From JAFGPL01 sp046485045 (GTDB lineage Bacteria; Bacteroidota; Bacteroidia; Bacteroidales; UBA10428), in assembly GCA_046485045.1 (NCBI GenBank), contig JAWOHT010000028.1, forward strand, positions 1-64,000: a stretch of DNA of 64,000 nt, read 5' to 3'. The translations under genes and the position numbers were made by a program. Shown piece by piece: positions 58,530 through 64,000 of the stretch (position 1 is its first letter; every line of letters begins with the position of its first letter). The notes under the pieces were generated by a model. The model ran no database searches and was not told the DNA's origin. It worked only from the letters and a program-made list of their open reading frames with translations.

Positions 58530-59771
58530 ATGAAAAACACAACCTGTCTGCACATGTTTTTTCTTCCCATATTTTTTTTCAATATGTTTTTACTTACTGC
58601 ACAGGATACAGTTTTTGTAAGAAGTCCCGTATTTTTTGTTGAGCCCGAATACCTTATGGGTACGGTTTACCCTAACCACTCCGATTTTCCGGAAACAGGC
58701 AGCACTCATACCATGTCTTTACATTTGGGATGGTTTCAAACATCTGCCGATAAAAAATGGGCTTCATTTTACAACTTCCCGTTCACCGGCATTACGCTCA
58801 GCAGAGCTAATCCCGGCAACCGAAATGTTTTCGGCAACCAATATTCTGTATTGCCATATATCGCGTTTAATGTTTTTAACAGAATAAAACACTCTATTTT
58901 TTTTAAAATAGCTTTGGGGGGATCTTATTTTACAAGGTTTTACGATGTATCTGAGAATCCTGACAACCTTGTGATAGGTTCACACTTTACATGGTCGTTT
59001 CAGTCGTTTATGTATTATTCGGTTTATACAAGCCGCCATTTATCATTTAATTTGGGGGCCGGCTACCTGCATAGTTCCAACGGTCACCTGCAACTCCCAA
59101 ATGTTGGTTTAAACCAGGCCGCCATAGGCATTTCGGTAAAATACTTTACACATCCTGTTCATCCTGATTTTCGGCCCAGGCAATACCGCATAGCGGTAAA
59201 CAGAGAGAAACACTATTATGCCATGATAAGAACCGGTATCGGAATGCATGAGTATGGCAGTGCTACGGGACCTGTGGGAGGTGACAAAAGAACCGTAAAT
59301 TCGGTAACTGTTTCTGCCGGCATGCTTTTAAAAGAACATATACGGGTTGGCGCCGGACTGGCAGGAAGGTATTATCATCATTACCAATACCATATTCTTA
59401 ACCCTGTTGATACTTTATACACTGACAAACCATGGCTCAACGCCTCAAATCTCTACTTCTTTATTAATTGTGAATTTCTTACCGGGCACATAGGTATGGA
59501 CATTGCAGGCGGACTAAACCTCCACAAGCCTTATTTTATCAAACAATACAATTCGCACGAGGGAGAAGCTGATTTTGATTACTGGCTGAAAAAGCTTTTC
59601 AACACAAGAATTGCACTTAATTATTACCTGATAAATACACAAAAGAAACCACGCAATAATTTCTTTGTCGGGGCAAGCATCAACGCCAACTTTGGGCAGG
59701 CCGATTTCAGCGGGATTTGTATCGGGTTTACACATCATTTTTTAAGTGTACGAGAAAAAACATCCTTTTAA
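58530..59771 (+). CDS. PagL-like acyloxyacyl hydrolase (lipid A deacylase)
   Basis: The ATG at 58530 gives 413 residues with a signal peptide (FFLPIFFFNMFLLTAQ). Alternating aromatic strands form a beta-barrel. The motif H181-S-S183-N184 (LHSSNGHLQLPNVGLN) corresponds to the catalytic His, Ser and Asn of PagL, which removes an acyl chain from lipid A in the outer membrane. The protein is longer than classical PagL (about 170 residues), as is usual for the Bacteroidota acyloxyacyl hydrolase family. A lipoprotein gene follows by 14 bases and is probably co-transcribed. Its leader holds an inverted repeat. Confidence 0.8.
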   Translation: MKNTTCLHMFFLPIFFFNMFLLTAQDTVFVRSPVFFVEPEYLMGTVYPNHSDFPETGSTHTMSLHLGWFQTSADKKWASFYNFPFTGITLSRANPGNRNVFGNQYSVLPYIAFNVFNRIKHSIFFKIALGGSYFTRFYDVSENPDNLVIGSHFTWSFQSFMYYSVYTSRHLSFNLGAGYLHSSNGHLQLPNVGLNQAAIGISVKYFTHPVHPDFRPRQYRIAVNREKHYYAMIRTGIGMHEYGSATGPVGGDKRTVNSVTVSAGMLLKEHIRVGAGLAGRYYHHYQYHILNPVDTLYTDKPWLNASNLYFFINCEFLTGHIGMDIAGGLNLHKPYFIKQYNSHEGEADFDYWLKKLFNTRIALNYYLINTQKKPRNNFFVGASINANFGQADFSGICIGFTHHFLSVREKTSF

Positions 59772-59785
59772 TAAATTAAAATATT

Positions 59786-60463
59786 ATGAACACCAAAATC
59801 CTTTTCCAAGCAACGTTATTATTAATGGCTCTTGCCTGTATAATTTCCTGTGCCCCGGCATATGTCCCGAATGTAATCAACAGCCCTATGCTTGACCATG
59901 AGAATGAGTTCCAGATTAGCCTGAACACTGGCACAGCCGGAATTGACCCTCAGATAGCCTATACAGTGACTGACCACTTCGGATTAATGGCCAATGGGAG
60001 TTTTGCCAACAAAACCTCGGATTCAACTGATAGTTTTCATAAACACTATTTCATAGAATTAGGGGCAGGTTACTATACAAAAGTTGTTGAAAATGTGCTT
60101 TTTGAGTTTTATGGCGGCTTTGGTACCGGAAGACTGAAATCTAAATTTGACAGCGAAATATGGACCTCTTTCGCAAATGTAGAATCCAGACGTATTTTCA
60201 TTCAACCCTCAATAGGCGTTACCACAGAAATTTTCGATGCAAACCTGGCATCGCGGTTTACAATGGTAAACCTCAATCAACACAGCAGTAGCAATACCGG
60301 ATATATGTGGGAACCTGCTGTTACTTTTAAGGCAGGGTACAAACATATTAAAACAATACTTCAGTTTGGCTTTGCATTACCTATTAACGAACAATCCCTT
60401 GAATTCAATTACCAGCTATTTATCATATCATTTGGGGTGCAGGCAACCCTTGGAAAGTATTAA
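59786..60463 (+). CDS. predicted lipoprotein, beta-barrel-like, unknown function
   Basis: This 225-residue protein has a lipoprotein signal (LLLMALACIISC, lipid Cys at position 22) followed by APAYVPNVINSPMLDHENEF. The rest alternates hydrophobic and polar residues as in small beta-barrels: QISLNTGTAGIDPQIAYTV, FIELGAGYYTKV and LFEFYGGFGTGRL. It ends with FIISFGVQATLGKY. I recognise the general type from Bacteroidota but not a named family. It starts 14 bases after the PagL-like gene and probably belongs to the same transcript, which suggests a shared role in the outer membrane. Confidence 0.7.
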   Translation: MNTKILFQATLLLMALACIISCAPAYVPNVINSPMLDHENEFQISLNTGTAGIDPQIAYTVTDHFGLMANGSFANKTSDSTDSFHKHYFIELGAGYYTKVVENVLFEFYGGFGTGRLKSKFDSEIWTSFANVESRRIFIQPSIGVTTEIFDANLASRFTMVNLNQHSSSNTGYMWEPAVTFKAGYKHIKTILQFGFALPINEQSLEFNYQLFIISFGVQATLGKY

Positions 60464-60484
60464 CGGTTGAAAACATCTATTAAA

Positions 60485-60513
60485 AGATTTATGCTGAAAT
60501 AGATTTATGCTGA
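60485..60513. repeat. 13-bp tandem duplication at the plsY 3' end
   Basis: AGATTTATGCTGA occurs at 60485-60497 and again at 60501-60513, three bases apart. The second copy contains the plsY stop codon (60505-60507 on the minus strand). This looks like a recent slippage duplication of coding tail DNA. Confidence 0.7.
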
Positions 60514-61173
60514 TTGTCTCATTCGTTCGGCTTCCCTCCTGCGCTTGCTCATAAGGAACAAAGCCTTGTTTTCTTCGTTTCTCAGAAGCCTTTCGATATT
60601 TTTTTGATGTGTAAACAAAAGAAGTACCGAGACTATAAGAGAGAATAACACGAGTGACGGTGTAGTGGTTTTAAATACAAAAATCAGAATTATCGGAAAC
60701 GAAAACCCGGCTATCATAGAACTCAACGATACATACTTGGTAATAACAAGAGTAAGGATAAACACGCCAATACAAATCAATGTAGTGTATGGGTCAATTG
60801 CCAGCACAAAACCAAGTAATGTAGCAACTCCCTTGCCACCTTTAAAACCCACATAAATGGGGAAAATATGCCCCATGATTGCAGCAATTCCCAATAACAG
60901 CTGAAAATTTATATAATCGCCTGTTTCAGGAATATAGTAACTTGTAAGTCGAATAAGATTAACAGCCAGCCATCCTTTAAACACATCAAATATCAAAACA
61001 GTCAGACCGGTTTTCCATCCCAATATCCTGATAGCATTTGTAGATCCGGCATTTTTACTGCCATGTTCCCTGATATCCACCCTGAAAAGTTTCTTTCCAA
61101 GCCAGACAGATGTAGGAATTGATCCCAATAAATATGCCAATATCAGGATTGAAGCATTAAATAATATAGCCAT
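60505..61173 (-). CDS. plsY: glycerol-3-phosphate 1-O-acyltransferase PlsY
   Basis: This 222-residue integral membrane protein transfers an acyl group from acyl phosphate to glycerol 3-phosphate, the first step of phosphatidic acid synthesis. Motifs are AYLLGSIPTSVWLGKKLF (residues 14-31), KNAGSTNAIRILGWKTG (about 40-56) and GHIFPIYVGFKGGKGVATLLG (about 101-121). There are five hydrophobic spans as expected. The basic C-terminal tail ends KRRREAERMRQSA. It stands alone on the minus strand, convergent with the lipoprotein gene, and its substrate is made by GpsA, encoded at 11860. Confidence 0.95.
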   Translation of the reverse strand: MAILFNASILILAYLLGSIPTSVWLGKKLFRVDIREHGSKNAGSTNAIRILGWKTGLTVLIFDVFKGWLAVNLIRLTSYYIPETGDYINFQLLLGIAAIMGHIFPIYVGFKGGKGVATLLGFVLAIDPYTTLICIGVFILTLVITKYVSLSSMIAGFSFPIILIFVFKTTTPSLVLFSLIVSVLLLFTHQKNIERLLRNEENKALFLMSKRRREAERMRQSA

Positions 61174-61308
61174 ATAAAAGAACTATGTTTATAATGGGTT
61201 GCAAATATAGCAATATTTTAATTGCACACAATTTTATACCTCAATAAATACTTAAAGTCAAAATCTTTTATACATATATACAATTAACCAACAAGCCTTT
61301 ACGCAGTC

Positions 61309-62910
61309 TTAATCCACCTGTGGGCCGACAGGTATCAGTGCTTTTCCGGCAGGTGTGTCAGAGTATTGGTTAAAGTATTTAATGTATCTCGATGCGAGGT
61401 CTCTGGCTTTTCTTTCCCACTCTGCTTTATCGGCGTAGGTATCACGCGGATCGAGAATCCCTTCGCTTACATTATGCAGTTTAACCGGAACAGTCAGGTT
61501 TAGTATAGGAATATGCTTTGTAGGTGCATCTTCAATGGTGCCATCCAAAATAGCATCTATGATAGCCCTTGTATCTTTTATCGAGATTCGTTTTCCGGTA
61601 CCGTTCCAGCCTGTATTTACGAGATAAGCCTTTGCACCATTGGCATCCATTTTTCTTACCAGCTCTTTTGCATAAATGGTAGGATGCACAGTTAAAAATG
61701 CCTCACCGAATGCAGGCGAAAATGAAGGCACAGGTTCGGTGATGCCTCTTTCTGTCCCGGCCAGTTTGGAGGTATATCCACATAAGAAATGATATTGTGC
61801 CTGGTCTCTGTCAAGAACAGAAACGGGGGGTAAAACACCAAAAGCATCGGCTGAAAGGTAAATAACCTTGGTAGCATGGCCTGCTTTCGAGGGCAGTACA
61901 ATTTTATTAATATAATAAATCGGATATGATACCCGGGTATTTTCAGTTAGGGAAGAATCACTGAAATCAATCGAACCGTCTTCACGCACAGTAACATTTT
62001 CAAGCAAGGCATCGCGCCTGATAGCTTTCCAGATATCAGGTTCGTTTTCTTTGCTAAGGTTAATGGTTTTTGCATAACATCCACCTTCAAAGTTAAACAC
62101 CCCGTGGTCGTCCCAACCGTGCTCATCATCTCCAATTAAATATCTCTTCGGGTCGGCAGAAAGGGTGGTCTTACCTGTGCCGGAAAGACCGAAAAAGATC
62201 GCTACATCTCCTTTTTCACCAACGTTTGCTGAGCAATGCATAGAGGCAATACCACGCAGCGGCAGATAATAATTCATTATAGAGAAAATTCCTTTTTTCA
62301 TTTCACCACCATACCAGCTTCCTCCTACAACAGCCATTTTCTCTGTAAGGTTAAACAGTACAAATACTTCTGAGTTAAGACCATGTTCTTTCCATCGCGG
62401 ATTGGTTATCTTTGAACCGTTTATCATAACAAAATCAGGTTCACCAAAGTTTTCCAATTCGTAATCCGATGGGCGGATAAACATATTCAAAACGAAATGA
62501 GCCTGCCATGCAACTTCAACAATCACACGCACTTTCAACCTGGTATCGGGATTTGTACCGCAAAATACATCCACTACATAGATTTTCTCTATTTCCGAAA
62601 AACGTTTCGTTACCAATCCTTTCAACTCGCTCCAAACTTCGGTAGTAACCGACTTATTGATTACACCGTCCCACCACATTGAGTTCTCGGTGGTAGCGTC
62701 TCTGACAAAATACTTATCTTTTGGAGAACGACCTGTGAAAATACCTGTCTTTACTGCAACAGCACCTGTGTTTGTTAAAACTCCTCTCTCAAAACCTTCG
62801 TTTTTGGGATCCATTTCTGCATCAAACAATTCCTGATATGTAGGATTATAAATAATCTTTTTTTCTCCGGCAATTCCGTATTTTTTTAAGTCAGAAGCGC
62901 TAATACTCAT
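61309..62910 (-). CDS. pckA: phosphoenolpyruvate carboxykinase (ATP)
   Basis: This 533-residue enzyme interconverts oxaloacetate plus ATP with PEP, CO2 and ADP. It is the ATP-type carboxykinase: the kinase-1a loop GLSGTGKTT is at residues 241-249, followed by LIGDDEHGWDDHGVFNFEGGCY with the metal and substrate ligands. Other landmarks are TGRSPKDKYFVR (59-70) and WNGTGKRISIKDTRAI. In Bacteroidota it often runs in the carboxylating direction during fumarate and succinate fermentation. It lies downstream of ppdK on the same strand, with a terminator between them, so it should have its own promoter in 62911-63060. Confidence 0.96.
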   Translation of the reverse strand: MSISASDLKKYGIAGEKKIIYNPTYQELFDAEMDPKNEGFERGVLTNTGAVAVKTGIFTGRSPKDKYFVRDATTENSMWWDGVINKSVTTEVWSELKGLVTKRFSEIEKIYVVDVFCGTNPDTRLKVRVIVEVAWQAHFVLNMFIRPSDYELENFGEPDFVMINGSKITNPRWKEHGLNSEVFVLFNLTEKMAVVGGSWYGGEMKKGIFSIMNYYLPLRGIASMHCSANVGEKGDVAIFFGLSGTGKTTLSADPKRYLIGDDEHGWDDHGVFNFEGGCYAKTINLSKENEPDIWKAIRRDALLENVTVREDGSIDFSDSSLTENTRVSYPIYYINKIVLPSKAGHATKVIYLSADAFGVLPPVSVLDRDQAQYHFLCGYTSKLAGTERGITEPVPSFSPAFGEAFLTVHPTIYAKELVRKMDANGAKAYLVNTGWNGTGKRISIKDTRAIIDAILDGTIEDAPTKHIPILNLTVPVKLHNVSEGILDPRDTYADKAEWERKARDLASRYIKYFNQYSDTPAGKALIPVGPQVD

Positions 62911-63060
62911 TTTTATTTTTTTTTAATTATTACTTCATTTTTTAATTGGTTGTAAATATAGAAAAATTTGGATTAATGAACATTATTTTCTGTTTAGTTA
63001 AATTTGTCTGTTTAACATAAACATAATCAATATTATATCTCAAAAAAAACATCTCTTCAT

Positions 63061-63094
63061 AAAAAAAGGACTGTAAAAATACAGTCCTTTTTTT
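63061..63094. terminator. bidirectional rho-independent terminator after ppdK
   Basis: AAAAAAAGGACTGTA (63061-63075) and TACAGTCCTTTTTTT (63080-63094) form a perfect 15-bp stem with an AAAA loop, with A- and T-runs on both sides. It ends ppdK on the minus strand before the pckA promoter region. Confidence 0.8.
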
Positions 63095-63113
63095 ATTTCA
63101 TGCGAAACTCATT

Positions 63114-64000
63114 TTATCTTAAAGCAGCCTGGGCAGCAGCCAACCTTGCGATTGGTATACGGAAAGGAGAACAGCTTACGTAGGTAAGTCCTGTTTTATA
63201 ACAGAACTCAACAGAAGCAGGGTCGCCTCCCTGTTCACCGCAAATACCCACTTTGAGGTCAGAGCGTTGGCCACGTCCTTTTTCCACAGCCATTTTAATC
63301 AGCTGTCCGACACCATCCTGGTCAATGGTCTGGAATGGATCGGCAGACAATAATTTATTATCGAGATAATCATGAAGAAATCCTCCTGTATCATCGCGGC
63401 TGAAACCAAAGGTCATTTGTGTAAGGTCGTTGGTTCCAAAAGAGAAGAAATCAGCAGATTTGGCCATACGGTCAGCCAGTAAACAAGCACGGGGAATCTC
63501 TATCATAGTTCCGTATTTGTATTTAATTTCCTTAATTCCAAATTTAGCACACACTTCAGCATATACTTTGTCTGTAATTACTTTGGTAAAATCAAGTTCA
63601 GATACATCACAAGTAACAGGAACCATTATTTCCGGCTGTGGATCTTTACCTTCTTTTTTCAGTTCAGCTGCCGCCTCAAATATTGAACGAATCTGCATCT
63701 CTGAAACTTCGGGATAGGTAACGCCCAGACGAACACCACGGTGTCCCATCATAGGATTAGATTCATGTAAAGCTTCTCCGCGTTTTGCAATTGCTTCAGT
63801 TGAAATACCAAGAGCTTTTGCCAGTTCGGCCTGTTTGTCGGCCTTTTGTGGCACAAACTCGTGCAAAGGCGGATCAAGCAGACGAAATGTAACCGGCAGG
63901 CCATTCATCGCTTCCAGTGTAGCTTTAATGTCTTTTTTCACATAAACAGACAATTCATCAAGAGCCTGACGACGTTCTTCAACAGTAGCACTGAGTATCA
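63114..64000 (-). CDS. ppdK: pyruvate, phosphate dikinase, C-terminal part
   Basis: The frame stays open past the last base of the window, so this is the C-terminal 295 residues of a protein of about 900. It is the PEP-binding TIM-barrel of pyruvate phosphate dikinase: VTFRLLDPPLHEFVP near the start of the visible part, MMGHRGVRLGVTYPE, then EICSKFGIKEIKYKYGTMIEIPRACL-like text and FFSFGTNDLTQMTFGFSRDD. The end has GICGEQGGDPASVEF and LTYVSCSPFRIPIARLAAAQ, with the catalytic Cys in VSCSPF. It interconverts pyruvate, ATP and Pi with PEP, AMP and PPi. A strong terminator follows its stop. Confidence 0.95.
   Translation of the reverse strand, partial: ILSATVEERRQALDELSVYVKKDIKATLEAMNGLPVTFRLLDPPLHEFVPQKADKQAELAKALGISTEAIAKRGEALHESNPMMGHRGVRLGVTYPEVSEMQIRSIFEAAAELKKEGKDPQPEIMVPVTCDVSELDFTKVITDKVYAEVCAKFGIKEIKYKYGTMIEIPRACLLADRMAKSADFFSFGTNDLTQMTFGFSRDDTGGFLHDYLDNKLLSADPFQTIDQDGVGQLIKMAVEKGRGQRSDLKVGICGEQGGDPASVEFCYKTGLTYVSCSPFRIPIARLAAAQAALR

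Noticed and set aside
1..64000. CRISPR arrays, tRNA or rRNA genes, transposases, integrases
   Set aside because: I looked for direct repeats with regular spacing, tRNA cloverleaf and T-arm signatures and transposase motifs, and saw none. A search by eye can miss a tRNA, so tRNAscan-SE would be decisive.

Overview
The window is chromosomal DNA of a member of the Bacteroidota, most likely an anaerobic Bacteroidales-type organism. Three things point there. Promoters read TTTG-N19-TAnnTTTG (or the TAnnTTTG half alone), and strong ribosome binding sites are rare. Many proteins belong to families typical of the phylum: DUF5916, the Bacteroidetes form of Mpl, a malic enzyme fused to phosphotransacetylase, small one-span membrane proteins, CreD. 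Central metabolism uses a ferredoxin-linked 2-oxoacid oxidoreductase, ATP-type PEP carboxykinase and pyruvate phosphate dikinase. I found no rRNA, tRNA, CRISPR array, prophage, transposase or integrase. This is mostly core genome.

Layout. 1-1824: end of a three-subunit 2-oxoacid:ferredoxin oxidoreductase operon. 1884-7513: DUF5916 outer-membrane-type protein, unknown secreted and membrane proteins, a 125-bp palindromic element (6504-6628) and an MBL-fold hydrolase. 7685-18263: Mpl, ACP phosphodiesterase, gpsA-pgi, a methyltransferase, a zinc-ribbon protein, ssb, rbfA with a LolC/E-like permease, trpS. 18315-25839: uvrB, a nucleotidyl cyclase fused to an HD phosphohydrolase, a DgkA-type kinase, a CreD locus with its own regulator and paired operators, and nfo. 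25939-38652: a lone araA, a polysaccharide deacetylase, two tiny membrane proteins, ruvC, HIT, greA, a Rieske-like lipoprotein, maeB, a glycosyltransferase, murB. 38711-50071: envelope proteins of mostly unknown role, including an M49-like peptidase, an esterase, and an operon of a TerB-ABCG transporter with a lipoprotein and a secreted protein. 50229-56657: response regulator with a degenerate phosphatase domain, Omp85-like protein, pabB, tilS, a repeat protein. 56641-64000: DHOD-like protein, YggS, a PagL-like lipid A deacylase, a lipoprotein, plsY, pckA and the end of ppdK.

Functional threads. KorABC, MaeB, PckA and PpdK together handle the pyruvate/PEP/oxaloacetate/malate node. Mpl, MurB, DgkA-type kinase, GpsA, PlsY, the PagL-like enzyme and the LolC/E-like permease serve wall, phospholipid and outer-membrane upkeep. 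UvrB, RuvC, Nfo and Ssb serve DNA repair.

Most worth following up: (a) two related palindromic elements (6504-6628 and 27455-27522) that keep an AGGAGT segment while the bases of the flanking stem change on both sides; (b) a matched pair of inverted-repeat operators, TACTTTG-N5-CAAAGTA, in front of the two transcription units of the CreD locus; (c) the cyclase-HD fusion; (d) the TerB-ABCG export operon divergent from a response regulator whose phosphatase-like domain has lost its metal-binding signature. Several starts were moved downstream of the longest reading frame because a -7 box, a Shine-Dalgarno site or a signal peptide demanded it. All functional calls rest on reading the sequence, with no database search.
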